IMG/VR virus record: IMGVR_UViG_3300027833_000076
Coordinates: 1-48,839 of that record
Strand: one strand, 5' to 3'
DNA: 48,839 nucleotides
From: a virus
Shown here: piece by piece, positions 31,293 through 38,915 of the stretch
How positions within the stretch are numbered: the first letter of the stretch is position 1
Layout: the number at the start of each line of letters is the position of its first letter
Position numbers and translations under genes: made by a program
Notes under the pieces: model-generated
The model's input: only the letters and a program-made list of their open reading frames with translations
Told to the model about the DNA's origin: nothing
The model's database searches: none

Positions 31293-31790
31293 ATGAAATT
31301 TTGGGAAAGTGAAACTCTTACTGATTATAAATTATATGAGGAATTAAAACGAACTAAGGATTGGGGAAGATTGGCCGAATGGTTACCTATCTTATTAACT
31401 CAGTATCCTAAATTAATACCTTATATAGTAAACCGAATCGATAGTTGTTTTGGAACACATATTGTATATGTGGTAAGAACCAACAAAGGAATCAAAATCG
31501 GATATACCAAAAATTCAATCAAAGATAGATTTGCAGAAAATAGATACGAAGGTGCAGAATCATTCCAAATCATAGAGATATTAAGAGAAGATAAATTTCA
31601 AGCATTGGGAGCAGTTAAATTTGAATCTAAATTAAAACAATTAAATAAATCCTTTGGAATCAAAACTGATATGATAATGCCAGGAAAAGGAGAATTGTAC
31701 GATGGCAAATACGAATCTGAAATTTTAAATCATTACGATGGTTATAAAAAGAAATACAAAGAAATAATAGGAATAAAATCACCTAATTAA
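31293..31790 (+). CDS. GIY-YIG/T5orf172-like protein, 165 aa
   Basis: Residues 56-80 (HIVYVVRTNKGIKIGYTKNS and IKDRF) match the two strands and Arg helix of GIY-YIG superfamily domains of the T5orf172 type. A conserved Glu (KFESKL) follows at about residue 109, and PGKGELYDGKYESEIL later. These domains are nucleases in homing endonucleases and repair proteins. Here the domain lies between thyA and small genes, a typical site for phage endonucleases. Activity is uncertain because the first motif is not a clean GIY. Confidence 0.65.
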   Translation: MKFWESETLTDYKLYEELKRTKDWGRLAEWLPILLTQYPKLIPYIVNRIDSCFGTHIVYVVRTNKGIKIGYTKNSIKDRFAENRYEGAESFQIIEILREDKFQALGAVKFESKLKQLNKSFGIKTDMIMPGKGELYDGKYESEILNHYDGYKKKYKEIIGIKSPN

Positions 31791-31793
31791 AAT

Positions 31794-31964
31794 ATGGAAC
31801 ATAAAAGATTATACGAGATTAAGATTGAACAACTCGAAAAAGAAAATCAAGAACTTAAATTAAAACTTGAAAAACAAGATTTAATTAAGGAAGGTTATAA
31901 AGAAGAAATTTCAAAGTGGAATAAGAAATATAAAGATTTAAAAAACCAAATCAAAAATGGATAA
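31794..31964 (+). CDS. Small coiled-coil protein, 56 aa
   Basis: Highly charged and helical throughout (MEHKRLYEIKIEQLEKENQE ... NKKYKDLKNQIKNG), with clear heptads. It overlaps the following 36-codon gene by 8 bp. Probably an oligomerising accessory peptide; function unknown. Confidence 0.6.
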   Translation: MEHKRLYEIKIEQLEKENQELKLKLEKQDLIKEGYKEEISKWNKKYKDLKNQIKNG

Positions 31965-32067
31965 AAAAGAAATTACCGCAGAAGTACGAAGATTGAAGTT
32001 AATAAAACCTCAAACACAAAAGATAAAATTACAAATCCAAAAGTTACAACAAAAATTAGAAGAATGA
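31957..32067 (+). CDS. Very small helical protein, 36 aa
   Basis: MDKKEITAEVRRLKLIKPQT followed by a Gln/Lys helix ending KLEE. It links the preceding coiled-coil gene (8 bp overlap) to metK (ATGA overlap). That unbroken coupling is the reason to call it. Confidence 0.55.
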   Translation: MDKKEITAEVRRLKLIKPQTQKIKLQIQKLQQKLEE

Positions 32068-33029
32068 TAAGAACCGCAGAATGTGTATCACCGATGCACC
32101 CAGATAAAATGTGTGATAGAATATCAGATAGATTATTAGATTTACATTTACAACAAGACCCAAACTCACGAGTAGCAATTGAAACTTGTGGAGGAATTGG
32201 TATGGTGTTTATTACAGGAGAAGTTACTTCAAATGCAGTAGTAACACGAGAAGATATCGTAAGAGCAGTACATAATATAACTACCGATGATAAGATTGAA
32301 GTTATCATTAACATCAACTCACAATCACCAGAGATTGCAAATGGAGTAGATACTGGTGGAGCAGGTGACCAAGGAATTATGATTGGTTATGCTTGTAGAG
32401 ATAATGAAGAATTCTTACCACAAGAATATTATCTATCAAGAGAATTAAATAAATTTGTATTTGATAAATATCCATATGATGGTAAAACTCAAGTTACTAT
32501 GAATGGTAACTCACTTAGAGTTGTTTGTTCATTCCAAAATGCACCAACCGAAATGTTAGAAGGTTTAGTGGGAGGATTCTTTAGTAGGTATCCACAATAT
32601 CACATTGAAGCATTACATTGTAATCCTGCAGGTGATTGGAACATTGGTGGGTTTACTGCTGATGCTGGGTTAACTGGTAGAAAGTTAGCAGTAGATAATT
32701 ACGGACCGAGAGTTCCAATTGGTGGAGGAGCGTTTAGTGGGAAGGATGCTACGAAGGTAGATAGAAGTGCGGCATATATGGGAAGAAGAATCGCAGTAGA
32801 TATCTTAGAAGAAAGACCAGAGGTACAGGAAGTGATGGTACAACTTGCATATGCAATTGGATATAATCAACCACTTCAAGCAACAGCAATTGTTGATGGA
32901 AAACACGAATTTATTAAAGGATATGATTTATCTCCAAATGGAATTATTGATTTCCTAGAACTTAGAAATCCAATATTCGGTAGAACTGCTGGGTTTGGAC
33001 ACATGGGTGCAGGATTTAATTGGAAATAA
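32064..33029 (+). CDS. metK: S-adenosylmethionine synthetase, 321 aa
   Basis: The family signatures are present: MHPDKMCD (normally GHPDK-CD) at 11-18, GAGDQGIMIGYA at 99-110, and the P-loop-like GGGAFSGKDATKVDRSAAY at 220-238. It makes SAM from methionine and ATP. At 321 aa it is about 60 residues shorter than cellular MetK, mainly in connecting regions, while catalytic motifs remain. Gly to Met at position 11 is a notable change. It may supply SAM to the methyltransferase at 20721 or offset host SAM loss. Confidence 0.93.
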   Translation: MIRTAECVSPMHPDKMCDRISDRLLDLHLQQDPNSRVAIETCGGIGMVFITGEVTSNAVVTREDIVRAVHNITTDDKIEVIININSQSPEIANGVDTGGAGDQGIMIGYACRDNEEFLPQEYYLSRELNKFVFDKYPYDGKTQVTMNGNSLRVVCSFQNAPTEMLEGLVGGFFSRYPQYHIEALHCNPAGDWNIGGFTADAGLTGRKLAVDNYGPRVPIGGGAFSGKDATKVDRSAAYMGRRIAVDILEERPEVQEVMVQLAYAIGYNQPLQATAIVDGKHEFIKGYDLSPNGIIDFLELRNPIFGRTAGFGHMGAGFNWK

Positions 33030-33030
33030 A

Positions 33031-33062
33031 TTAGGATATATGAAAATTTTTTCGTATATTTG
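33031..33062 (+). promoter_or_regulatory. Class A promoter (TTA variant)
   Basis: TTAGGATATA at 33031 replaces TTGGATATA. After the 20 bp spacer, CG and TATATTTG (33055-33062) form a perfect downstream box. It leads the cytidylyltransferase/deformylase operon; the ATG is 18 bp downstream. Confidence 0.75.
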
Positions 33063-33080
33063 TATAACAAATAGCTTAAG

Positions 33081-33554
33081 ATGACTAAAAAATATAAAGT
33101 AATACTATTGAGTGGAGGATTTGACCCTGTTCATAAAGGACACATTGAGTGTATTAATATAGCTAAAGAATTGGCAGATGAAGTTTGGATTGGATTAAAC
33201 AACGATAGTTGGTTACGAAGAAAAAAAGGTAAATCATTTATGAAAGAACAAGAAAGAGCTTTTATTATGAGTAATCTAAAAGCAGTTGATTGGGTTTATA
33301 TAATGAATCCAAAATCAAGTGGAGATAATACTGCAATTGACTTTATAGATGAAGCTAGATTAAAGTGGATAAAAGAAGGAAGAGGTGAGTTGAAAGGTAA
33401 TATGGCATTTGGTAATGGAGGAGATAGAACAGAAACAACTACACCAGAGAATGATGTATGTAATTCATATGGAATAGCTTCAGTATGGGGATTAGGAGAT
33501 AAAGTACAATCTTCATCTTGGTTATTAGAAAAATATTTAAACATAGCAGAATAA
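33081..33554 (+). CDS. Cytidylyltransferase-like nucleotidyltransferase, 157 aa
   Basis: SGGFDPVHKGHIECINIAKE carries the intact HxGH motif (His18, His21). Glu and Arg positions typical of the family follow (KEQERAFIMSNLKAVDWV). FGNGGDRTETTTPE occupies the place of the usual nucleotide-sensing loop. QSSSWLLEKYL near the C-terminus corresponds to the S-S-T motif. The RfaE2/adenylyl- or cytidylyl-transfer group makes activated sugars or cofactors. Unlike the copy at 10857, it keeps both catalytic His. Confidence 0.8.
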   Translation: MTKKYKVILLSGGFDPVHKGHIECINIAKELADEVWIGLNNDSWLRRKKGKSFMKEQERAFIMSNLKAVDWVYIMNPKSSGDNTAIDFIDEARLKWIKEGRGELKGNMAFGNGGDRTETTTPENDVCNSYGIASVWGLGDKVQSSSWLLEKYLNIAE

Positions 33555-33781
33555 TGAATATAGAACAATTAGTAAAAGATTACCCAAACGATATGGAGTT
33601 GGGAAAGGCTGTACGAGATATATACAGAAAAGAAAAAGAATATCTCAACCAACATAAGGATATAAAAATATATGAATCACCTGATAAGGGAGAAACAATA
33701 TATGAAAGACCTTTTGGTGGAGATGTAACGAAAAGAAAATTAGTAACAAAACAATTAAATTTATTCGATGAAATTAATTAA
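33554..33781 (+). CDS. Hypothetical protein, 75 aa
   Basis: The start at 33554 (MNIEQLVKDYPNDMELGKAV) gives the TAATG coupling used here and is preferred over the ATG at 33518. A charged helical protein, ending QLNLFDEIN, a C-terminus resembling QLxLF clamp-binding motifs. That could mean a sliding-clamp partner, but this is speculative. It overlaps the deformylase by 14 bp. Confidence 0.65.
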   Translation: MNIEQLVKDYPNDMELGKAVRDIYRKEKEYLNQHKDIKIYESPDKGETIYERPFGGDVTKRKLVTKQLNLFDEIN

Positions 33782-34385
33782 AAAAGAAAGTCAATTAAAA
33801 ACTCCATTGATTGCAAAACCAATGAGTAAAAAAGAAATTGATTCAATATCAACAACTTTATTAACAGAACTTACTAAACATGGTGGTATTGGACTATCTG
33901 CAAATCAAATTGGTTTGGATATTCGTGCGTGTGTAATTAATGTTAAAGAACCATTGGTATTAATTAATCCACGAGTTATTGATGTATCTAAGGAAACTGT
34001 TGCGTATGTAGAGCAATGTTTATCATTAGATAAAACCATGAGAAAACCAGTTAAAACAATAAGACATAAATCATTTAAACTAGAATGTGATAATTTAGGT
34101 GTAGTAGAATTTGGACCAGATAAGGTAGATTCTGAATGGAAAGATTCTAATGAATTCTTTTCAGATGAAGGATTATTAGAGTGTGTTTGTGCTCAACATG
34201 AGATAGACCACCTTAATGGAGTTCTTATAACAGATTCTTCAAGAAGATATACTACTACAATTATTGCACCAAAAAAATATGGTAGAAACGAAAGGGTAAT
34301 GGTAAAATTACCAGATGGTTCTACTGAATTTATGAAATACAAAAAAGCAGAACCACTACTTTCAGTTGGTTGTGAAATCTTATAA
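33768..34385 (+). CDS. def: Peptide deformylase, 205 aa
   Basis: Motif 1 GIGLSANQIG (40-49), motif 2 EQCLS (82-86, normally EGCLS) and motif 3 HEIDH (144-148) provide the metal ligands Cys85, His144 and His148 and the catalytic Glu145. It removes the formyl group from nascent peptides. Phage deformylases are widespread in marine T4-like phages and act on host or phage proteins. An insertion of about 25 residues (110-137) precedes motif 3, and a 45-residue tail follows it. Gln for Gly in motif 2 is an uncommon substitution. Confidence 0.92.
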   Translation: MKLIKKESQLKTPLIAKPMSKKEIDSISTTLLTELTKHGGIGLSANQIGLDIRACVINVKEPLVLINPRVIDVSKETVAYVEQCLSLDKTMRKPVKTIRHKSFKLECDNLGVVEFGPDKVDSEWKDSNEFFSDEGLLECVCAQHEIDHLNGVLITDSSRRYTTTIIAPKKYGRNERVMVKLPDGSTEFMKYKKAEPLLSVGCEIL

Positions 34386-34398
34386 TTTAAACTAAAAC

Positions 34399-34659
34399 AT
34401 GGGAAAACTTATATTTACATATACAGATAAAGACTACATAGAAGATAATAGAGAAGTAAGCAAGATTGAATTAGATGTACCAGATGATATGGATATTCAC
34501 GAATTCAAAGTAGTTTGTGTTAGGCTTGCATCTACAATCGGTTATAGTAATAAATCAATAACAAAGGCGTTTGGGGATTTAATCTACGGAGATGAAAATC
34601 CAAATACTATAAAAGAACTACTACATGAACTCAACGTCATTACAAATAAAAAAACTTAA
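34399..34659 (+). CDS. Hypothetical protein, 86 aa
   Basis: A beta-alpha layout (LIFTYTDKDYIEDN; VSKIELDVPDDMDIHEFKVV) with a helical C-terminal half. Small proteins of this style occur next to deformylase in T4-like phages. It overlaps the next gene by 35 bp. Function unknown. Confidence 0.65.
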   Translation: MGKLIFTYTDKDYIEDNREVSKIELDVPDDMDIHEFKVVCVRLASTIGYSNKSITKAFGDLIYGDENPNTIKELLHELNVITNKKT

Positions 34660-34873
34660 CGATAGGTTGTTAACACAAAATGTGATTATACAAACACTTA
34701 TAAATATTTTGATTGAAAGCGAGTTAGTTACAGAAAAAGAATTACAAACAAAGATTGAAGATAACCTTGATGATATTCAAGATATAATAAATTCAATTGA
34801 GATAACAACCTCAGATGATGAAGATGATTCAGTTATGAGCTCCATGTATTTTGGACCACATGGAGAAGCCTAA
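34625..34873 (+). CDS. Hypothetical protein ending YFGPHGEA, 82 aa
   Basis: An N-terminal helix (LTQNVIIQTLINILIESEL), an acidic second half, and a terminal MYFGPHGEA. I recall similar Y-x-G-P-x-GEA endings on small conserved proteins of T4-like cyanophages. Last gene of the deformylase operon; a class A promoter begins 18 bp downstream. Confidence 0.65.
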   Translation: MNSTSLQIKKLNDRLLTQNVIIQTLINILIESELVTEKELQTKIEDNLDDIQDIINSIEITTSDDEDDSVMSSMYFGPHGEA

Positions 34874-34891
34874 AAATTTATTACATTTTAT

Positions 34892-34922
34892 TTGGATATA
34901 TGGAATTTTTTTCGTATATTAG
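34892..34922 (+). promoter_or_regulatory. Class A promoter
   Basis: TTG 34892-34894 (TTTGGATATA), 20 bp spacer, then CG and TATATTAG (34915-34922). A three-codon frame (MFN-stop, 34932-34943) lies between it and the ATG at 34955, which has an AAAGGGAG ribosome site. Confidence 0.8.
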
Positions 34923-34954
34923 TAGAATAATATGTTTAATTAAAGGGAGACCTT

Positions 34955-35563
34955 ATGAAAAGACAAGTAATATTTACGTTAGTACTTTCAGGACTATCGT
35001 TTGGAGTAATTGACTCCGCAGTAACTAAAGATAAATCAACTAATCAAACTGAATTAATTGATTTACAAAAAGAAAGAGAAGAAGAACTCTGTAAAATTGA
35101 AGAAGAAAAATACCTACTAGAATTGCATCATGAAGAAGAGTTACAAAACTTTTTAGATGCATTAGGATTCAGAGAAAGTGGTAATAGATATCACATAACA
35201 AACAAGTGGGGATACATGGGTAAGTATCAATTTGGAAGAAGTACTTTAAAAGGATTAGGATTCAAAGTAACTAAAGAAGAATTCTTAAATAACCCACAAC
35301 TACAAGAAGAAGCAATGATGGCTTTATTACTACACAACAAAGAAAAACTTCAAAAGTATATCGATGTATTTGATGGACAAACTGTTAATGGTATGTACAT
35401 CTCAGAAAGTGGTATATTGGCAGCTGCACATCTTGGAGGACAGGGTTCTGTAAAACGATACTTTAAAAATGGAAAAGTTTTTAAGGATGGTAATGGAACA
35501 AAAATCACTTCTTATATGAATAAGTTTAGTGGTTATGAAATTAAATTAAAACCAAATTCATGA
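34955..35563 (+). CDS. Secreted lytic transglycosylase/lysozyme-like endolysin candidate, 202 aa
   Basis: An N-terminal signal-like segment (about 4-22) is followed by a charged coiled region, then a transglycosylase-like domain. FLDALGFRESGNRY holds the likely catalytic Glu74 in the E-S-G motif, then WGYMGKYQFG, a helix with AMMALLLHNKEKL, and SGILAAAHLGGQGSV. Such domains cut peptidoglycan glycan strands. The signal peptide allows export without a holin. Lysis is the obvious role; a virion role is possible. It sits just before the late sigma factor but has a class A promoter. Confidence 0.8.
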   Translation: MKRQVIFTLVLSGLSFGVIDSAVTKDKSTNQTELIDLQKEREEELCKIEEEKYLLELHHEEELQNFLDALGFRESGNRYHITNKWGYMGKYQFGRSTLKGLGFKVTKEEFLNNPQLQEEAMMALLLHNKEKLQKYIDVFDGQTVNGMYISESGILAAAHLGGQGSVKRYFKNGKVFKDGNGTKITSYMNKFSGYEIKLKPNS

Positions 35564-35835
35564 TAGAATTATTAACTACCTATAATATTGTTATAGGAAT
35601 TTCAGTAGTCATAAATATCGTACTACTAATAGGAGTTCGAAACCTATTAAAACAAAACGAACAATTAGAAGATAGGGTAGTAAATACCATTTATTCAACT
35701 AGAGATAAGGTAGAAAATGCATTAACTTCAATGAGAAAACTAGATACTAAACAAGCATTTGAAAAAGATGATGAGGTTGGTATAAGCTTTAGTGAAATAA
35801 AAAAAATAATAGAAGAGTTAAACAACGAAATATAA
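35560..35835 (+). CDS. Single-pass membrane protein with coiled coil, 91 aa
   Basis: One hydrophobic helix (about 8-27), a charged helical part, and a terminal FEKDDEVGISFSEIKKIIEE, a phrase I know from small conserved proteins next to the late sigma factor in T4-like marine phages. It overlaps the transglycosylase (ATGA) and shares a base with the sigma gene. A spanin-like or lysis-control role is possible given the neighbour, but not shown. Confidence 0.7.
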   Translation: MIELLTTYNIVIGISVVINIVLLIGVRNLLKQNEQLEDRVVNTIYSTRDKVENALTSMRKLDTKQAFEKDDEVGISFSEIKKIIEELNNEI

Positions 35836-36587
35836 TGGCGAAAAAAAGGAGAAAAAAATCCAAAATTTATTTTGGTACACCTGCACAGGAAGCAATAATA
35901 AAATATAATGCAAGTGATAATTTTGAAGAAAGGTCTCAGATATATGAAGAAGGAATCAAATACCCATTCGAAAAACTTGCAGAAAATGTTCTTAATACAT
36001 TCAAGTTTTCTTATTTCGATGTACCAAAAAAAGATATCCAAACAGAAGTAGTATCTACAATGGTAGAAAAAATGCATATGTTCAAACCTGGTAAAGGTAG
36101 AGCATTTTCTTACTTTACAATTATAGCAAAGAACCATTTAATTTTAAAAAATAATGGTAACTACAAAAGATGGAAACAAAACAATCTCCTTTCACAGATG
36201 CCCGAAACATGGAATCCTGAAAATGATTTTAATGAAGTTGAAGAAAATAATGAATTCAAAGATTTTAAACAATTGATGTTAGAATTTTGGGATAGTAATT
36301 TAAACTCAATCTTTACAAAGAAAAGAGATTTACAAATAGCAGATGCTGTATTAGAATTATTTAGAAGAAGTGAGCATATTGAAAACTTTAATAAAAAACA
36401 TTTATATCTGTTAATCAGAGAAATGACTGATTGTAAAACTCACTACATTACTAAAGTTGTCAATGTAATGAAAATACATCAAAAGAGAATGTTAAATGAT
36501 TATCTTGAACATGGGGATTTCAGAACAGAAAAAGAAAAGTTTGGTGTAGAAAAGAATAATGATTTTATAGATACTGATTACTTATAA
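35835..36587 (+). CDS. 55: RNA polymerase sigma factor for late transcription (gp55-like), 250 aa
   Basis: The central segment KGRAFSYFTIIAKNHLILKN matches sigma region 2 of T4-like late sigma factors (the F-S-Y-x-T-x-x-A-K-N signature). The C-terminal third (HYITKVVNVMKIHQKRML) is helical, as for a DNA- or polymerase-binding tail. The N-terminus is strongly basic. It should direct host RNA polymerase to late promoters; the TATATTTATA motif upstream of virion genes is my candidate target. It lies ahead of the tail module, as expected for a middle gene. Confidence 0.88.
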   Translation: MAKKRRKKSKIYFGTPAQEAIIKYNASDNFEERSQIYEEGIKYPFEKLAENVLNTFKFSYFDVPKKDIQTEVVSTMVEKMHMFKPGKGRAFSYFTIIAKNHLILKNNGNYKRWKQNNLLSQMPETWNPENDFNEVEENNEFKDFKQLMLEFWDSNLNSIFTKKRDLQIADAVLELFRRSEHIENFNKKHLYLLIREMTDCKTHYITKVVNVMKIHQKRMLNDYLEHGDFRTEKEKFGVEKNNDFIDTDYL

Positions 36588-36599
36588 TAAAAAATATTA

Positions 36600-38300
36600 A
36601 TGAGTTATATATTAGGAATTAGTTGTGGATATCATGACTCAGCGGCATCTTTAATAAAAGATGGTATAGTGTTAGGAGCGTGTGAAGAAGAAAGATTCAC
36701 AGGTATAAAACACGATTCTTCATTTCCACATAATACGATTGATTGGTTATTTAAAAAGTATTCTATAACCAAAGAAGATTTAGATTCTATTTGTTTCTAT
36801 GAAGCTCCTTTTGAAAAATTAGATAGAATAGAAACCTCTACAAAAAAAGGTGGAGTATTAAAATACTTTAACAGAAAAAGTATTATTATTAATAACAAAA
36901 CTGCATATAAAGAATTAATGTTAGATATTGATTCTTATACTGGTAGTAAAACAAATGTTGTGTTTACCGAACATCACCTATCTCATGCAGCGTATTCATA
37001 TTATACTTCTCCATACAATAACTCTATTATAGTTTCAGTTGATGGGGTTGGTGAATGGGAAACAACTACAATATATGAGGGAACAAAAAACAAACTTAAA
37101 AAATTAGATTCAATAAAATTTCCACATTCACTTGGAATGTTCTATTCTGCATTTACTGCATTCTTGGGATTTAAACCAAATGAAGGGGAATATAAAATGA
37201 TGGGATTGGCACCGTATGGTGATTCATCTAGGTATATAGATAAATTCGATTCAATTATATCAGGTAAAGGGGGTAACTTTAAATTAAACATGGATTTATT
37301 TACATATGAATATTCAGATACACATATGTTTAATGAAAAACTTGGAATGTTACTTGAACTACCAAACAGATTACCAGAAGAACCACTTACACAAGACCAT
37401 AAAGATTTAGCGGCATCTGTACAAGCTATATATGAAAAATATTTTTTTAATTTATTGGAAAAAGCTTTTTCGTTATCATCATCTCGTAACTTATGTTTAA
37501 GTGGAGGTTGTGCGTATAATGGAACTGCAAATGGAAAGATATTAGAAAAAACTTCTTATAATAATTTATGGATACCACCTGCACCATCTGATTCTGGTTC
37601 ATCAATTGGATGTGCTTTGCATTATTACTATGATAATAATGTATCATTGAGAAAGATAAACACCAATCCATATTTAGGTCCAGAGTATTCAAAGGAATCT
37701 ATAAAATCTACTATTGATAAATTTAAGAAATATATCTATGGAGAATATGTAGTTAATTCTCAAATAATAAAAATTATATCTAAAGAAATTACTGATGGAA
37801 ATATAATTGGTTGGTTTGAGGGTAGAATGGAGTTTGGTGCAAGAGCACTAGGTAATCGTTCTATATTAGCAAATCCAAGAGACCCTCAAATGAAATCTCG
37901 TTTAAATATGATGATTAAAAAAAGAGAAGGGTTTAGACCATTTGCTCCTATTGTACATAGAGAAAAACAGGTTAAATATTTTAAATATAATAGATTAGTT
38001 CCATATATGAATCAAGTAGTAAAGGTTAAGAAAGAATTCGTTGATAAACTTCCTGCTATAACACACATTGATAATTCTGCAAGAATACAGAGTTTAGATT
38101 CTAAAGATAATCCAAGAATATACTCTTTATTAACTCAACTTGAAATAGATAATGAGTATCCAATTGTTATCAATACCTCTTTCAATTTAAAAGACCAAAC
38201 AATGGTTCTAACACCAGAAGATGCAATAAAAACATTCCTTGATTGTGAAATGGACACTCTTGTACTTGGAAATTATATTATTAGAAAAACAATTATTTAA
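36600..38300 (+). CDS. Carbamoyltransferase (NodU/CmcH/TobZ family), 566 aa
   Basis: Both family halves are present. The N-terminal Kae1-like part has SCGYHDSAASLIKDG, EEERFTGIKHD, HHLSHAAYSYY, VSVDGVGEW and GEYKMMGLAPYG. The C-terminal YrdC-like part has WFEGRMEFGARALGNRSILA, REGFRPFAPIV and PIVINTSFNLKDQTMV. These enzymes use carbamoyl phosphate and ATP to O-carbamoylate sugars, antibiotics or, in some phages, hydroxymethylated DNA bases. Length is full. Its place between the late sigma factor and tail genes gives no clear substrate. Confidence 0.93.
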   Translation: MSYILGISCGYHDSAASLIKDGIVLGACEEERFTGIKHDSSFPHNTIDWLFKKYSITKEDLDSICFYEAPFEKLDRIETSTKKGGVLKYFNRKSIIINNKTAYKELMLDIDSYTGSKTNVVFTEHHLSHAAYSYYTSPYNNSIIVSVDGVGEWETTTIYEGTKNKLKKLDSIKFPHSLGMFYSAFTAFLGFKPNEGEYKMMGLAPYGDSSRYIDKFDSIISGKGGNFKLNMDLFTYEYSDTHMFNEKLGMLLELPNRLPEEPLTQDHKDLAASVQAIYEKYFFNLLEKAFSLSSSRNLCLSGGCAYNGTANGKILEKTSYNNLWIPPAPSDSGSSIGCALHYYYDNNVSLRKINTNPYLGPEYSKESIKSTIDKFKKYIYGEYVVNSQIIKIISKEITDGNIIGWFEGRMEFGARALGNRSILANPRDPQMKSRLNMMIKKREGFRPFAPIVHREKQVKYFKYNRLVPYMNQVVKVKKEFVDKLPAITHIDNSARIQSLDSKDNPRIYSLLTQLEIDNEYPIVINTSFNLKDQTMVLTPEDAIKTFLDCEMDTLVLGNYIIRKTII

Positions 38301-38309
38301 TTATTAAAA

Positions 38310-38424
38310 TATACTTATTGAAAGATAGAGGACACTGTTTTAAGTTATAAATTACCTCGGAAATCTCTAATCGTATAATAAAGTGGTTAGTACAAAATAC
38401 CCCTCCAATCGGTGGGGTTTTTTT
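38310..38424 (+). ncRNA. Possible small RNA ending in a terminator
   Basis: The intergenic stretch 38301-38583 starts with a TATACTTATT motif (38310-38319) similar to class B and ends its first half with an intrinsic terminator (38399-38424). No ORF lies between. A short GAGG/CCTC pairing (about 38327 and 38355) is visible. This may be a small RNA of about 100 nt, or simply the 3' untranslated end of the carbamoyltransferase message. Confidence 0.3.
38399..38424 (+). terminator. Intrinsic terminator after the carbamoyltransferase gene
   Basis: ACCCC (38399-38403) pairs with GGGGT (38414-38418), extended inside by CC/GG after a T-T mismatch, and is followed by a run of T to about 38424. Confidence 0.85.
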
Positions 38425-38583
38425 ATACATAAATATATAAACCCCTAATACACTTATTTAATTGAAGGTTGAATATATATTGTAATTTTTTTTATCATAT
38501 ATACCATAGTTATTAACGGATATCCCTTAGTTTTGCAAGATGGAAAAGTTATTCATATTTAATTAAAACAAAAGGAGAACAAT

Positions 38584-38814
38584 ATGGAATTTTTGAAAAA
38601 AATAGGCTCTTGGGCTGAAGAATTAACAAAAATTGGTATTAGCATCATTGCCTTGGGAGTTGTACTTGAAGTACTCTTCAAAGGTACAAACATCCCTTTT
38701 TGGCCAGAAGTATCAGTAGTTGATAACATTATGGGCATTCTAGGAAGTTTAAGTGCTGAAGGTCTGTTAGGACTTGTAGGGGCTTTTGTACTGTACCACA
38801 TTATTAAGAAGTAA
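38584..38814 (+). CDS. Small two-helix membrane protein in an insulated transcription unit, 76 aa
   Basis: An amphipathic N-terminus (MEFLKKIGSWAEEL) precedes hydrophobic helices at about 17-33 and 57-74, ending in HIIKK. An AAAGGAG Shine-Dalgarno site 6 bp before the ATG is the strongest in the window. TAGTTTTG, a match to the host TAnnTTTG box, lies about 50 bp upstream, and a terminator follows 36 bp downstream, so the gene forms its own unit between two terminators. Size and plan would fit a holin or an abundant membrane peptide. No family assigned. Confidence 0.7.
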   Translation: MEFLKKIGSWAEELTKIGISIIALGVVLEVLFKGTNIPFWPEVSVVDNIMGILGSLSAEGLLGLVGAFVLYHIIKK

Positions 38815-38850
38815 GGATTAGAAGTAATTCTAATAACGCGTTTAAGATTA

Positions 38851-38877
38851 AACCTCACACTAAAAGTGGGGTTTTTT
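38851..38877 (+). terminator. Intrinsic terminator
   Basis: AACCTCAC (38851-38858) pairs with GTGGGGTT (38866-38873) with one T-G pair and a 7 nt loop, followed by T residues to 38877. A second inverted repeat, ATTAGAA/TTCTAAT (38817-38834), directly follows the upstream gene's stop codon. Confidence 0.85.
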
Positions 38878-38884
38878 CGTTTAC

Positions 38885-38894
38885 TATATTTATA
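38885..38894 (+). promoter_or_regulatory. Class B (candidate late) promoter motif
   Basis: TATATTTATA lies directly after a terminator and ends 21 bp before the first tail-module gene at 38916. Its position at the head of the virion block is the best single argument that the motif is a late promoter. Confidence 0.65.
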
Positions 38895-38915
38895 TACAAC
38901 TAATATGGTATAATC

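Noticed and set aside
35691-36137. 148-codon minus-strand frame rich in Phe, Tyr and Cys
   Set aside because: It lies across the start of the late sigma factor gene and the end of the gene before it, both strongly supported. Its composition is that of an antisense shadow.
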